Source: Caldimonas mangrovi
GTDB lineage: Bacteria > Pseudomonadota > Gammaproteobacteria > Burkholderiales > Burkholderiaceae_C
DNA length: 64,000 nt
NCBI RefSeq assembly: GCF_023721835.1
Contig: NZ_JAMKFE010000002.1
Location: 310,001-374,000 of the forward strand
Direction: 5' to 3'
Numbering within the stretch: position 1 is the stretch's first letter; every line of letters starts with the position of its first letter. Shown piece after piece: positions 28,456-37,868 of this stretch. The position numbers and the translations under genes are program-made. The notes below the pieces were generated by a model. It was not told the DNA's origin and searched no databases. It saw nothing but the letters and a program-made list of their open reading frames with translations.

Positions 28456-30504
28456 TCAGGCGGCGGGAGTGGTGGCGGCGGTATTGTCGCCTTCGCGCGG
28501 CTCGCCGTCCTCGACGTCGATGGCCAGCGACAACGGGCCGGCTGCCGCCTGGCCATCCTCGGCCTCGTCCTCGGTCGTGTCGTCGGCCAGCGGTGCCTCG
28601 TCGAGCCGGTCGATCACGCTGGCGTGGACGTCCAGCGTCAGCTCATCGACCGATGCGATGCGCACCTTGACCCGGGCGCCGCGTGCCAGGTTCTCGGCGC
28701 CCACTGCCCGCAACACCAGCGGCAGTGTCTCGGCACGCACGAGCCCGTCCTTCATCACGGCGGCCACCAGCTCGGTGATGCCGTTCTGTGCCAGGTGGCG
28801 CAGCGTCCAGTAGCGTTCGATGCCGGACTGGAAGTCGTTGTACGCGGAATAGGCCGCGTCGAAGCCGGAGATGACCGAGAACAGCTCGGCGTCCTTCGGC
28901 TTGAAGGGCGCCGCCAGCGGAGCGGTACGGCCGTGTCGCGCACACGCAATGATCTGCCACTGGTTGACGAGGTCGACATAGCGCCGCAGCGGCGACGTGG
29001 CCCAGCTGTACTGCTTGACGCCCATGCCGGCGTGCGGCAGCGCCTTGGTGCTCATGCGGACCTTCACGCCCGGCAGCAGGCTGGCCTGGCTGCGGTAGAT
29101 GGCCGGCACGCCGAGTTCGGCCAGCCAGCCGCCCCAGGTGCTGTTGGCCAGGATCATCGCTTCGGCGACGATCAGGTCCAGCGGCTCGCCGCGTTTGCGG
29201 GTGCCGATGATCACTTTCTCGTGGCCGGTCGGCTCGCCGCTGCCGTTGCCCTCGAGCCGGAAGTTGTAGTCCGGGCGGGTGAAGTTCTCCGGCTTGCCGC
29301 GCACCACCTCGCGCTGCGCCTTCAGGTGGCGTGCAAGCCGGAACGCAAAGGCCAGCTCGGCGGGAAAGGGGTAATCTGCCGGCGCCTGGCCGGTCAGCGA
29401 CGCTTCGGTGATGACGCCGTCGAGCTGATCGTGGCGCAGGTTGGCGCCGATCGGCACGCGCTCCAGCCGGGTTTCGCTCGCCTTCACGTCCAGTGTCGCC
29501 TCGTCCAGCGTCACGTAGAGCGACACCGCCGGGCAGTCGCGGCCTTCGCTCAGCGTGTAGGCCTGCACCACATCGTCGGGCAGCATCGTGATCTTGTAGC
29601 CCGGCATGTACACCGTGGAGTAGCGGTTGCGTGCCACCTGGTCCAACGGCGTGCCGGGCGTGATCGCGAGGCCCGGGGCAGCGATGTGGACACCGAACAC
29701 GACGGTGCCGCTGCCCAGTCCTTGAACCGACAGCGCATCGTCGATCTCGGTGGTGGCGGAATCATCGATGCTGAAGGCCTGCACCGTGGCCAGCGGCAGG
29801 TCGCCGGGCACGGCGGGTGCGGCCAGCGGCGGGAAACCGTAGCCCTTCGGGAAGTGCTCGAACAGAAAGCGCCGCCAGTGGAACTGATAGGCACTGTCGA
29901 TCGCCCCGGCGCGCTGGAGCAGGTCGAGAGGGGCGGCATGTGCGTGCTTGGCCGCTTCGACCACGGCCTTGTATTCAAGGGCGTTCTTGTCGGGCTTGAA
30001 CAGAATCCGGTAGAGCTGCTCGCGGATCGGCTGCGGGCAGCTGCCCGAGGCCAGTTCGGCGGCCCAGGCGTCGACCTGGGCTTGCTGCTGCTTCTTGCGC
30101 TCGATGCCCAGCAGCGCGGCCTTGACGATCTCTTCCGGCGCTTTCTTGAAACGCCCCTTGCCGACGCGGCGGAAGTAGTGCGGCGCCTCGAACAGCCGCA
30201 GCAGCGCGGCGGTCTGCTGCACGGTGGAGGCCTTCTCGTCGAAGTAGTCGCGTGCTATGTCGATGAAGCCGAACTCCTCGTCGGGGGCGAACTCCCAGGC
30301 GAGGTCGAGGTCGATCTCGGCAGCCAGCGGCTCGGCCTGTGCGAGCAACTGAGCGGGTTGCGGCTGCTCGAACTTGAGCAGCACGTTGGCGGACTTGACC
30401 TTGACGCGCTTGCCGGAGTCGAGTTCGACCTGCATCGAACTCTCGGCCTCGGACATCACGCGGCCGGCGAGGAATTTGCCGGCGTCTTCAAAGAGGGCGA
30501 ACAT
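28456..30504 (-). CDS. RNB-family exoribonuclease (RNase II-like)
   Basis: 3'-to-5' exoribonuclease of the RNase II/R superfamily. I start it at MFALFEDAGKFLAG (ATG 30504), giving 682 residues. The catalytic RNB domain occupies about residues 255-560: the metal-binding motif AFSIDDSATTEIDDALSV near residue 250 has the expected aspartates, and TSPLRRYVDLVNQ near residue 512 is the RNB signature. A C-terminal S1-like region follows (VKVRIASVDELTLDV near 617). A leading S1/cold-shock part is short. The C-terminal 50 residues are acidic. A stem-loop lies 25 bases upstream of the start. Confidence 0.88.
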   Translation of the reverse strand: MFALFEDAGKFLAGRVMSEAESSMQVELDSGKRVKVKSANVLLKFEQPQPAQLLAQAEPLAAEIDLDLAWEFAPDEEFGFIDIARDYFDEKASTVQQTAALLRLFEAPHYFRRVGKGRFKKAPEEIVKAALLGIERKKQQQAQVDAWAAELASGSCPQPIREQLYRILFKPDKNALEYKAVVEAAKHAHAAPLDLLQRAGAIDSAYQFHWRRFLFEHFPKGYGFPPLAAPAVPGDLPLATVQAFSIDDSATTEIDDALSVQGLGSGTVVFGVHIAAPGLAITPGTPLDQVARNRYSTVYMPGYKITMLPDDVVQAYTLSEGRDCPAVSLYVTLDEATLDVKASETRLERVPIGANLRHDQLDGVITEASLTGQAPADYPFPAELAFAFRLARHLKAQREVVRGKPENFTRPDYNFRLEGNGSGEPTGHEKVIIGTRKRGEPLDLIVAEAMILANSTWGGWLAELGVPAIYRSQASLLPGVKVRMSTKALPHAGMGVKQYSWATSPLRRYVDLVNQWQIIACARHGRTAPLAAPFKPKDAELFSVISGFDAAYSAYNDFQSGIERYWTLRHLAQNGITELVAAVMKDGLVRAETLPLVLRAVGAENLARGARVKVRIASVDELTLDVHASVIDRLDEAPLADDTTEDEAEDGQAAAGPLSLAIDVEDGEPREGDNTAATTPAA

Positions 30505-30528
30505 GACCGGGATTGTCGCCTGTCTTCG

Positions 30529-30564
30529 GCACCGGCCCGGGCGCAAGCCCGTGCGGGCCGGTGC
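30529..30564 (-). other. Stem-loop in the leader of the RNB gene
   Basis: GCACCGGCCCG (30529-30539) and CGGGCCGGTGC (30554-30564) form a perfect 11-base-pair stem with a 14-base loop, between the YqiA-like gene and the RNB gene and 25 bases before the latter's start codon. No T-run follows on the minus strand, so it is more likely a leader or processing structure than a terminator. Confidence 0.5.
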
Positions 30565-30576
30565 GGTTTGTCGAGG

Positions 30577-31167
30577 CTAGACCGGGTCGAGGAAGTCGAA
30601 CACGGCGTCGAGGTGGGTGTCGAAGTCCGACAACGCATGGTCGCCGCCTTCCAGCAGGCGGATGTGGCCGCCCCGGTAGCGCGCCGCCATCTCATGCCAG
30701 TCGAGCACTTCGTCGCCCTTGGCGATGATGGCGAGATAGCGTTGCGGTCGGGTCAGCGGCCCCGGTGCCATTTCGCGCAACTGGTCGACGTATTCGGGGC
30801 GGAAGTAGAAGCGCTCGCTGGTGTGCCAGGCCTCGATCTCGCCGATGTAACGGGCAAGGTCGCGTGCCGGGTCGACGGCCGGGTTGAGCAGCACCGCCCG
30901 GCAGCCCAGCCGTTCGGCCACCACGGTCGCATAGAAGCCGCCGAGCGAGCTGCCGATCACGCCCATGCGCTCCACAGGCCAGGCGTCGACACCGCGCAGC
31001 ACCATGTCCAGAGCTTGCGAGGGCGACGGCGGCAGCTGGGGGCACCACCACTCGGTGGGACGCCCGCTCGCCTGCCGCTGTTCGATACGCCGTGCGACCT
31101 GCTGCGCCTTGGCAGACAAAGGCGAAGAACGGAAGCCGTGCAAATAGAGGAGGTGGGAGAAAGTCAC
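30577..31167 (-). CDS. YqiA-like alpha/beta-hydrolase (esterase)
   Basis: A 196-residue hydrolase starting at GTG 31167 (VTFSHLLYLHGFRSSP); the longer frame upstream has no family support. LLYLHGFRSSP is the oxyanion-hole segment, GSSLGGFYA near residue 80 carries the nucleophile Ser, and GGDHALSDFD near residue 180 carries the catalytic His. YqiA-family esterases act on short acyl esters in vitro; the natural substrate is unknown. It is the first gene of the long minus-strand run. Confidence 0.85.
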   Translation of the reverse strand: MTFSHLLYLHGFRSSPLSAKAQQVARRIEQRQASGRPTEWWCPQLPPSPSQALDMVLRGVDAWPVERMGVIGSSLGGFYATVVAERLGCRAVLLNPAVDPARDLARYIGEIEAWHTSERFYFRPEYVDQLREMAPGPLTRPQRYLAIIAKGDEVLDWHEMAARYRGGHIRLLEGGDHALSDFDTHLDAVFDFLDPV

Positions 31168-31372
31168 GCCCGGAGCTGGTTCGCTGGAACAACGACGGAA
31201 GAAGGCCAGTCTATCCGGGGCTCGAACCGTGGTGTACCGCACGGCACTGGCATGCACGAGGGCCGGGTCCCCCGATCAGGGGTCTGCGACACCGGTTTCG
31301 CTTCCTATACTGCTTCAAGCTCGGCGGCGGAGCGTGTAAGCGTCGCGTGGGTAGTACGACGAAGGATCTGCA

Positions 31373-34081
31373 GTGAAAGTGTTGTTGACGCGCTGGCATG
31401 CCCTGGGAGGGCTCGTGGCTCTGATGACCCTCGGAGGCTGCGCGACGCTCATGTTCCCGACGTCGGAGCCGGCCCCGGGCAAGGTGCATCCGGCGGCGCC
31501 TGTCGACGCGGCGCAGCCGGCCGGGGGGAGCGCGAAGCCGGTGTCCGCCGCGGCAGAGCGCTCACACACGTCGTCGCTGCGGCCCTTCGCCGACGTGATT
31601 CGCGGCGCAACCGAGTCGCCCGGCTTCTTCCCGCTGTGGCGCAAGGACGAAAGGCTGTGGATCGAGGTGCCCCGGGAGCGGCTGGAGCAGCCTTTCCTGC
31701 TGTCGGTCAACGTGCACAGCTCGGTCGGCGAGCGCGGCCTGTATGCCAGCCAGATGGAAGACAGCTGGGTGGCCAGCTTCCGCCGCGTCGGCAACCAGAT
31801 GCAGCTGGTCGCCCGCAACCTGGGCTACCGTGCCGACGGCAATGCGCCTCTGCAGCAGGCACTGGCGCAGGCCTTCTCCGACAGCCTGCTGGGATCGACC
31901 CCGGTGGCCAGCGCCGAGCATCCCGAGCGCGATTCGGTGCTGATCGACGCCAGCTTCCTGCTCGGTGACATCTCAGGCTATTCGACACGCATCGAAGCGG
32001 CGTTCCGGCTGCCGTACAACTTCGACCGCAACAATTCCTTCTTCGAGCAGTCCTGGGCCAGCGCCGAGATGAGCACGCTCAACGTGCGCATGCATTTCGC
32101 GACGCCACGCATCCCGGCCTCCGCGCTGAACGGCGCCGGCTCCGCCAGCCCGCCGACCACCACTCCCGACCCGCGCAGCTTCTTCGTCGGCTTCGTCTAC
32201 AACTTCACCAAGCTGCCGGACGAGCCGATGCAGCCGCGCCGCGCCGACCCGCGCCTGGGCCACTTCACCGACGCGCACACCGACCTGTCGACCGACCTGA
32301 AGAGCAACCCCCGGGTGCACTACATCAACCGTTGGCGCCTCGAGAAGAAGGACCCGCAGGCGACGCTATCCGAGCCGAAGGAACCCATCGTGTTTTGGCT
32401 CGACAAGAACATTCCGGTGCGCTATCGCCCCGCCGTGGAGGCCGGCGTGCTCGAATGGAACAAGGCCTTCGAGCGTATCGGCTTCAAGGGCGCGGTAGTG
32501 GTGCGCCAGCAACCGGACGATGCAAACTGGGACACGCTGGATGCGCGCCATGCCTCGGTGCGCTGGTACGTCGGCGCGGACGCCGGCTTCGCGCGCGGCC
32601 CGCACCAATCCGACCCGCGCACCGGCGAGATCCTCGATGCCGACATCTCGATGGCCGACGTCTTTACGCGCAGTTCGCGCCGCTTTTTCATCGAGGAAAC
32701 CGGCAGGAGTTCGCAGGAGCGGCTGGCGCAGCTGACCGCCGGCTGGCGCACCAGCCAGCGAGACGAGCTGTGCCACTACGCCATGGAGGCAGCCGGCGAG
32801 ATGGACTTCGTGCTCGACACGCTCGAGGAGCGCGACGAGTTCAATGCCGGCAGCCCCGAGGCGGAGGCTTTCGTGCAGTCGGTGGTCAAGGACACCGTGA
32901 TGCACGAGGTCGGGCACACACTCGGCCTGAAGCACAACTTCAAGGGCTCTACCGTCGTCAAGCGTTCGCAGCTGGCCGACAGCGGCTACACCGAAGCGCA
33001 CGGCATCTCCGGCTCGGTGATGGACTACAACGCGTTCAACCTCGCGTTGAAAGGCGAACGCCAGGGTGCCTACAACAACACGACGCTGGGTCCCTACGAC
33101 TACTGGGCCATCGAATACGCCTACAAGCCGATCGATCGCCAGAAAGAAGCGGCCGAGCTGGCGCGCATCGCTGCGCGCAGCGTGGAGCCCGAGCTGGCCT
33201 ATGCCGACGACTACGACGCCGGCGGTTTCGGCGGGTTCGAAGGCATCGACCCGCTGGCGAACCGCTTCGACCTCGGCGACGATCCGCTGGCCTATGCCGA
33301 CAAGCGCATGAAGCTGTCGCAGGAACTGTGGCAGCGTGTGCAGGTGCGCGAACCGCAGTACGGCGAAGACCCCGTGCGCCAGCGCCGCCTGTTGCTGAGC
33401 GGCTTCCGGCAGATGAGCCGTACCGCCGAACTCGCCAGCAAGTACGTCGGCGGCATGGTGCAGGTGCGCGACCTGCCCGGCACCAGCAGCCGGCGCACCT
33501 ACACCCCGGTCGACCCGGCCAAGCAGCGCGAGGCGCTGCAATTGCTGGCCGAAGGCCTGTTCAGCACCGACAGCTTCCGCTTCCGTCCCGAGTTCCTCAG
33601 CAGCCTGCCGCCCGACTATCTGGATCGCAGCGCGGTGGGGCCGGTCAGCGTGCCCGATGCCGTGTTGGACGCGCAGACCTCGGCGCTCGACCGCCTGCTG
33701 AGCGGCGGTGTCGCGACGCGGCTGCTCGACCTGCCGAACTACCTGGGCGCCAAGGCGGCGCGAGCCATCTCGTTGCAGGAGGTCTACCGGACCCTGCAGG
33801 ATGCGGTCTGGAGCGAGGTGAAGGCGGGCGCCGAGATCGACCGGTTGCGCCGCAACCTGCAGCGTGAGCACCTGAAGCGCATGACCGTGATGCTGACGCG
33901 CGGCTCCAGCAGCCTGCCGCCCGATGCGCTGAGCCTGATGCGCTACAACGCCACGCAGTTGCAGGCTCAACTGCAGAGGGCCGCAGCCAACCGCCGTGTC
34001 TCGATCGAGACGCAGGCGCACCTGCAGGACAGCCTGGCGCTGCTGAACGAGGCGCTGAAGGCCTCGATGAGTCGCAGTTGA
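31373..34081 (+). CDS. Large zinc-metalloprotease lipoprotein (DUF5117/DUF4953 type)
   Basis: A 902-residue protein starting at GTG 31373 after AAGGA. A lipoprotein signal ends at the lipobox LGGC (Cys near residue 23), so it is probably anchored to the outer membrane. Order: low-complexity linker (30-65), an N-terminal beta-rich region resembling DUF5117/5118 (about 75-300), the gluzincin-like catalytic region (about 330-620) with the zinc motif HEVGHTLGLKHNF near residue 512, SGSVMDYN downstream as a probable Met-turn, and a C-terminal helical region. Such proteins are common in Bacteroidetes and some Proteobacteria; substrates are unknown. The 205-base upstream gap has TATACT near 31305 as a possible -10. 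Confidence 0.85.
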   Translation: MKVLLTRWHALGGLVALMTLGGCATLMFPTSEPAPGKVHPAAPVDAAQPAGGSAKPVSAAAERSHTSSLRPFADVIRGATESPGFFPLWRKDERLWIEVPRERLEQPFLLSVNVHSSVGERGLYASQMEDSWVASFRRVGNQMQLVARNLGYRADGNAPLQQALAQAFSDSLLGSTPVASAEHPERDSVLIDASFLLGDISGYSTRIEAAFRLPYNFDRNNSFFEQSWASAEMSTLNVRMHFATPRIPASALNGAGSASPPTTTPDPRSFFVGFVYNFTKLPDEPMQPRRADPRLGHFTDAHTDLSTDLKSNPRVHYINRWRLEKKDPQATLSEPKEPIVFWLDKNIPVRYRPAVEAGVLEWNKAFERIGFKGAVVVRQQPDDANWDTLDARHASVRWYVGADAGFARGPHQSDPRTGEILDADISMADVFTRSSRRFFIEETGRSSQERLAQLTAGWRTSQRDELCHYAMEAAGEMDFVLDTLEERDEFNAGSPEAEAFVQSVVKDTVMHEVGHTLGLKHNFKGSTVVKRSQLADSGYTEAHGISGSVMDYNAFNLALKGERQGAYNNTTLGPYDYWAIEYAYKPIDRQKEAAELARIAARSVEPELAYADDYDAGGFGGFEGIDPLANRFDLGDDPLAYADKRMKLSQELWQRVQVREPQYGEDPVRQRRLLLSGFRQMSRTAELASKYVGGMVQVRDLPGTSSRRTYTPVDPAKQREALQLLAEGLFSTDSFRFRPEFLSSLPPDYLDRSAVGPVSVPDAVLDAQTSALDRLLSGGVATRLLDLPNYLGAKAARAISLQEVYRTLQDAVWSEVKAGAEIDRLRRNLQREHLKRMTVMLTRGSSSLPPDALSLMRYNATQLQAQLQRAAANRRVSIETQAHLQDSLALLNEALKASMSRS

Positions 34082-34103
34082 GTCTGCGCCGGAGTGCGGC
34101 CGC

Positions 34104-35525
34104 TCAGGCGGCTTGCCCGGCCAGCGCGTGCAGCAGCTTGGCGTGGATGCCGCCGAAGCTGCCGTTGCTCATGCACAGGACATGGTCGCCCGGCCGGGCA
34201 ACTGCAACGATGCGCTGCACCACCACATCGACGCTGTCCGCGACCGTGGCGCGCTGACCCATCGGTGCCAGCGCCTCGGCGGCATCCCAGTCGAGCCCGC
34301 CGCTGTGGCAGAAGGCGAGGTCGGCCTGTTCCAGCGACCAAGGCAGCTGCGACTTCATCGTCCCCAGCTTCATCGTGTTGGAGCGCGGCTCGAAGGCCGC
34401 CAGGATGCGCTGGGCGCCCACCTTGCGACGCAGCCCGTCGACGGTGGTGCGTATGGCCGTCGGGTGATGCGCGAAATCGTCGTAGACCTTCACGCCGTTC
34501 GCTTCGCCGCGCAGCTCCAGGCGGCGCTTGACGTTGCGGAACGCGGCCAGCGCGCGGGCGGCGTCGGCTGGCGCGACGCCGACATGCTCGGCTGCCGCGA
34601 TCGCGGCCAGCGCGTTGAGCTGGTTGTGTTCGCCTAGCAGCTCCCACTCGACGCGGGCGACCTTCTGGCCGGCCTTCAGCACGTCGAAGGCATGCGGTTC
34701 GCCGGCCGCGCTCCAGCCGTCGGCACCGCCGAAGGCCACGGTGTCGCTCCAGCAGCCGCGCTGCAGGACCCGCTGCAGCGCCGGCTCTCGCGCATTGACG
34801 ACCAGCCGGCCCGAATGTGGCACCGTGCGTACGAGGTGGTGAAACTGCTTCTCGATCGCAGCCAGGTCCTCGAAGATGTCGGCGTGGTCGAACTCGAGGT
34901 TGTTCAGCACCGCGGTGCGAGGCCGGTAGTGCACGAACTTGCTGCGCTTGTCGAAGAAGGCGGTGTCGTATTCGTCCGCTTCGATCACGAACGGAGCGGA
35001 CCGTGCCACCACCGGGCCGCCCCCAGACGGGACAGTCCCCTCGGGGGGCGGTGCGGCCCGCGCAGCGGCTGCGGCCCCCAGGCGCGCGGAGACACCGAAG
35101 TTCTCCGGCACGCCGCCGACCAGGAAGCCCGGCTGCAGCCCGGCATGCTCCAGCACCCAAGCCAGCATCGATGTCGTCGTGGTCTTGCCGTGCGTGCCGG
35201 CGACCGCCAGCACGTGGCGGCCCTGCAGCACGTGCTCGGCCAGCCATTGCGGGCCGCTGATGTAGGGCAGGCCGGCGTCGAGGATGGCCTCCATGAGCGG
35301 GTTGCCGCGCGAGACGACGTTGCCGACCACCCAGACGTCGGGCTGCAGGTCGAGTTGGTCAGGCCCGTAGCCCTCGATCAGGTCGATGCCGAGCGCGCGC
35401 AACTGGTCGCTCATCGGCGGGTAGACGCCGGCGTCGCAGCCGGTCACGCGGTGGCCGGCCTCGCGCGCGAGTGCGGCGATGCCGCCCATGAAGGTGCCGC
35501 AGATGCCGAGGATGTGGAGGTGCAT
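34104..35525 (-). CDS. mpl: UDP-N-acetylmuramate:L-Ala-gamma-D-Glu-meso-DAP ligase
   Basis: Murein peptide ligase that reattaches recycled tripeptide to UDP-MurNAc, working on the same recycling route as AmpD. From MHLHILGICGTFMGG (ATG 35525) it is 473 residues. Seen: the Mur-ligase ATP loop AGTHGKTTTTSM near residue 109, FVIEADEYD at 179-187, NNLEFDHADIFEDL, the C-terminal RLELRGEANGVKVYDDFAHHPTA and LEPRSN-type FEPRSNTM segment, and MSNGSFGGIH near the end. An alanine/proline/glycine insertion at residues 151-178 interrupts the stretch between SARLG and FVIEADE and coincides with a palindromic DNA repeat. Confidence 0.95.
   Translation of the reverse strand: MHLHILGICGTFMGGIAALAREAGHRVTGCDAGVYPPMSDQLRALGIDLIEGYGPDQLDLQPDVWVVGNVVSRGNPLMEAILDAGLPYISGPQWLAEHVLQGRHVLAVAGTHGKTTTTSMLAWVLEHAGLQPGFLVGGVPENFGVSARLGAAAAARAAPPPEGTVPSGGGPVVARSAPFVIEADEYDTAFFDKRSKFVHYRPRTAVLNNLEFDHADIFEDLAAIEKQFHHLVRTVPHSGRLVVNAREPALQRVLQRGCWSDTVAFGGADGWSAAGEPHAFDVLKAGQKVARVEWELLGEHNQLNALAAIAAAEHVGVAPADAARALAAFRNVKRRLELRGEANGVKVYDDFAHHPTAIRTTVDGLRRKVGAQRILAAFEPRSNTMKLGTMKSQLPWSLEQADLAFCHSGGLDWDAAEALAPMGQRATVADSVDVVVQRIVAVARPGDHVLCMSNGSFGGIHAKLLHALAGQAA
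35011..35090. repeat. Palindromic (REP-like) element inside mpl
   Basis: Within mpl, CCGCCCCC (35017-35024) pairs with GGGGGCGG (35044-35051), and inside that loop GGGAC (35029-35033) pairs with GTCCC (35035-35039). A GGCCGC-rich repeat follows to 35090. It encodes the alanine/proline/glycine segment near residues 151-178 that is absent from the E. coli protein as I remember it, so it looks like an intergenic-type repeat that entered the gene in frame. Confidence 0.6.
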
Positions 35526-35574
35526 CGGGAGATTCCGAAGAGGGGTCCGGCCGCACGTGGCGGCCGGCAAAGCT

Positions 35575-36861
35575 TTAGCGCAGCGCCTCGTGGGCCGCGT
35601 TGACGGTGGCTTCGACGTCGGCTGCGGTGTGCGCCGCGCTGACGAAGCCTGCTTCGTAGAGCGCAGGCGCAAGATAGACCCCGCGCTCGAGCATGCCGTG
35701 GAAGAAGCGGTTGAAGCTTGCCTGGTCGGTCGCCATCACCTGCTGGTAGTGCTGCGGCAACGGGTCGAGGAAGAAGAAGCCGAACATGCCGCCTTCGCTG
35801 TCGACCGAGAAGGCCAGGCCGGCCTGCTGCGCGGCCTGAGCGAGGCCGGCCGTCAGCGAGCGTGTACGTTTGGCCAGCGCCTCGAAGAAGCCGGGCCGCT
35901 GAATTTCCTTCAGCGTCGCCAGCCCGCAGGCGGTCGCGACCGGGTTGCCCGACAGCGTCCCAGCCTGGTACACCGGGCCGGTGGGCGCCAGTTGCTGCAT
36001 CACGTCGCGCGGGCCGCCGAAGGCCGCCAGCGGCATGCCGCCGCCGATGACCTTGCCGAACACGCTGAGGTCGGGCCGGAAGCCGGGAATCAGCTTCGCA
36101 TACAGGCCTTGTGCGCCGTGCAGGCCGACGCGAAAACCGGTCATGACCTCGTCGAACACCAGCAGCGCACCGTGCCGCGAGCACAGCTCGCGCAGCCGCG
36201 TCATGAACGGGACGCTGGCACGCACGAAGTTCATGTTGCCGGCGATCGGCTCGATCATCACGCATGCGAGGTCGGGGCCGTGCAGCGCGAACGCCTCCTC
36301 GAGCAGGGCGATGTTGTTGTACTCGAGCACCAGCGTGTGCTGCACCACTTCGGGCGGCACACCGGCGCTGGTCGGGTTGCCGAACGTGGCAAGCCCCGAC
36401 CCGGCCTTGACCAGCAGCGCATCGGCATGGCCGTGGTAGCAGCCCTCGAACTTGATCAGCTTGGCGCGGCCGGTGGCACCGCGGGCCAACCGGATCGCGC
36501 TCATCGCTGCTTCCGTGCCCGAGCTGACCAGCCGCACCTGCTCCATTGAGGGCACCAGCTTGAGGATCTCCTCGGCCAGTTCGACCTCGCGCTCGGTAGG
36601 GGCGCCGAACGAGAAGCCGTCGGCGGCGGCCTTGCGCACCGCCTCGAGCACCGTCGGGTGGCCATGGCCGAGGATCATCGGTCCCCAGGAGCCGATGTAG
36701 TCGATGTAGCGCCGGCCCTCGGCGTCGAACAGGTACGCGCCTTCGGCTCGGTGGATGAAGCGCGGCGTGCCGCCCACCGCGCGGAAGGCGCGCACGGGAG
36801 AGTTCACGCCGCCCGGGATCACGCGCTGCGCGCGCTCGAACAGGGCTGCGTTAGTGGACAT
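35575..36861 (-). CDS. hemL: Glutamate-1-semialdehyde 2,1-aminomutase
   Basis: PLP enzyme that makes 5-aminolevulinate from glutamate 1-semialdehyde, in the C5 route to haem. The 428-residue protein starts at [22 protein letters not shown], the standard start. Motifs: [16 protein letters not shown] near residue 122, the Asp in [11 protein letters not shown] near 245, and the PLP-lysine region [17 protein letters not shown] near 270. The 11-base overlap with the upstream thiD reading frame (36851-36861) suggests coupled expression. Confidence 0.97.
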   Translation of the reverse strand: MSTNAALFERAQRVIPGGVNSPVRAFRAVGGTPRFIHRAEGAYLFDAEGRRYIDYIGSWGPMILGHGHPTVLEAVRKAAADGFSFGAPTEREVELAEEILKLVPSMEQVRLVSSGTEAAMSAIRLARGATGRAKLIKFEGCYHGHADALLVKAGSGLATFGNPTSAGVPPEVVQHTLVLEYNNIALLEEAFALHGPDLACVMIEPIAGNMNFVRASVPFMTRLRELCSRHGALLVFDEVMTGFRVGLHGAQGLYAKLIPGFRPDLSVFGKVIGGGMPLAAFGGPRDVMQQLAPTGPVYQAGTLSGNPVATACGLATLKEIQRPGFFEALAKRTRSLTAGLAQAAQQAGLAFSVDSEGGMFGFFFLDPLPQHYQQVMATDQASFNRFFHGMLERGVYLAPALYEAGFVSAAHTAADVEATVNAAHEALR

Positions 36862-37771
36862 GTCGGGGGTCTTGCGGAGACTCGATGTCGGTGCCGGCCT
36901 GGGCCTCGTCCTCCTCGGCGGGCGGCTGAGCCCAGAAGAAGCGGTCCGGCACGACCGACCCCATGCCGGGACGGAAGCCCGCGTCGAGCGATTGGTCGAG
37001 GAAGGCCAGCGCCTCGGACGCCGCGATGTGCAGCTCGGCGCCGTTCGCCAGCATGGCTGCCAGCGCGGCCGAGAGCGTCTCGCCCGCACCGATGAAGGAG
37101 GTGTCGAAACGCTCGAACTTCTCGCCGGTGATGGCGCCCTCGGGGGTGGCGAGCACGTTGTCGATGAAGTGGTCGGGCAGCTGCACGCCGGTCACCAGCA
37201 CGAAGCGGGTGCCGTGCTCGGCCGCTGCATTGGCCAGCTCGCGCGGTGACGCCGGTCGGTCGGCGTCCCATTCGGGCAGCAGGAAGTCGGTCAGCGTCTT
37301 GTGGTTGCCGACCAGCACTTCGGTTTGCGGCAGGACCAGCTCGCGGAAGGCCTCGTGATAGGCCTCGAGGTCCGCTTCCTCCATCCAGGCGAGGTTGGGG
37401 ACATGCGAGACCAGGGGCACGTCCGGGTAGTCGCTGAGGATCTCGGCGACCGCGCTGACCCCTTCGGCGCTGCCCAGGAAGCCCACTTTCCAGGCCGAGA
37501 TCGCGGCGTCCTCGAGGATGCTGCGGGCTTGCTCGACGATCACGTCCTCGTCGATGCCGTGGTGGTCGAACACCTCAGCGGTGTCGCGCATCAGCACCGC
37601 GGTGACCACCGGCAGCGGGTGGGCTCCCATCGCCGACAGGGTCGCGACGTCGCCGCCCAGGCCGCCGGCGCCGCTCGGGTCGTTCGCGTTGAAGGTCATG
37701 ACGCAAGGCGGACCGGTCAGGTCTTGCGAGGGCTCTTGCGGGGTGTCTTGAAGGTCGGGTTCTGTGGTCAT
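36851..37771 (-). CDS. thiD: Hydroxymethylpyrimidine/phosphomethylpyrimidine kinase-like protein
   Basis: ThiD phosphorylates hydroxymethylpyrimidine for thiamine synthesis. The 306-residue protein has the ribokinase-fold signs [20 protein letters not shown] near residue 25, [10 protein letters not shown] near 90 and [16 protein letters not shown] near 225. In the enterobacterial enzyme the last motif is GTGCTLSAA with a catalytic Cys; here a Glu takes that place. A charged C-terminal tail is extra. No TPP riboswitch was found upstream. It is divergent from the rubredoxin gene across 136 bases that hold several palindromes. Confidence 0.85.
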   Translation of the reverse strand: MTTEPDLQDTPQEPSQDLTGPPCVMTFNANDPSGAGGLGGDVATLSAMGAHPLPVVTAVLMRDTAEVFDHHGIDEDVIVEQARSILEDAAISAWKVGFLGSAEGVSAVAEILSDYPDVPLVSHVPNLAWMEEADLEAYHEAFRELVLPQTEVLVGNHKTLTDFLLPEWDADRPASPRELANAAAEHGTRFVLVTGVQLPDHFIDNVLATPEGAITGEKFERFDTSFIGAGETLSAALAAMLANGAELHIAASEALAFLDQSLDAGFRPGMGSVVPDRFFWAQPPAEEDEAQAGTDIESPQDPRHVH

Positions 37772-37806
37772 GGAAAGCCGATTCGGCTACTCGATGCGGT
37801 TACAAA

Positions 37807-37830
37807 GTTCACGTGAACAATCACGTGTAA
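37807..37830. promoter_or_regulatory. Twelve-base palindrome and second CACGTG in the thiD-rubredoxin gap
   Basis: GTTCACGTGAAC (37807-37818) is a perfect palindrome. The next twelve bases contain another CACGTG core (37822-37827), so the two cores repeat with a 12-base period. The site lies 36 bases from the thiD start and 78 from the rubredoxin start. This is a plausible binding site for a dimeric regulator; the protein is unknown. Confidence 0.5.
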
Positions 37831-37868
37831 GTTCGCACAAACCCTCGCGGTTTCGTGTATTGGTAAGG

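Noticed and set aside
27580-31968. A 1462-codon plus-strand open frame over aroE, tonB-like, the RNB gene and the YqiA-like gene.
   Set aside because: It runs across four well-supported minus-strand genes and an intergenic gap. Composition is that of antisense high-GC DNA, rich in Arg, His and Asp.
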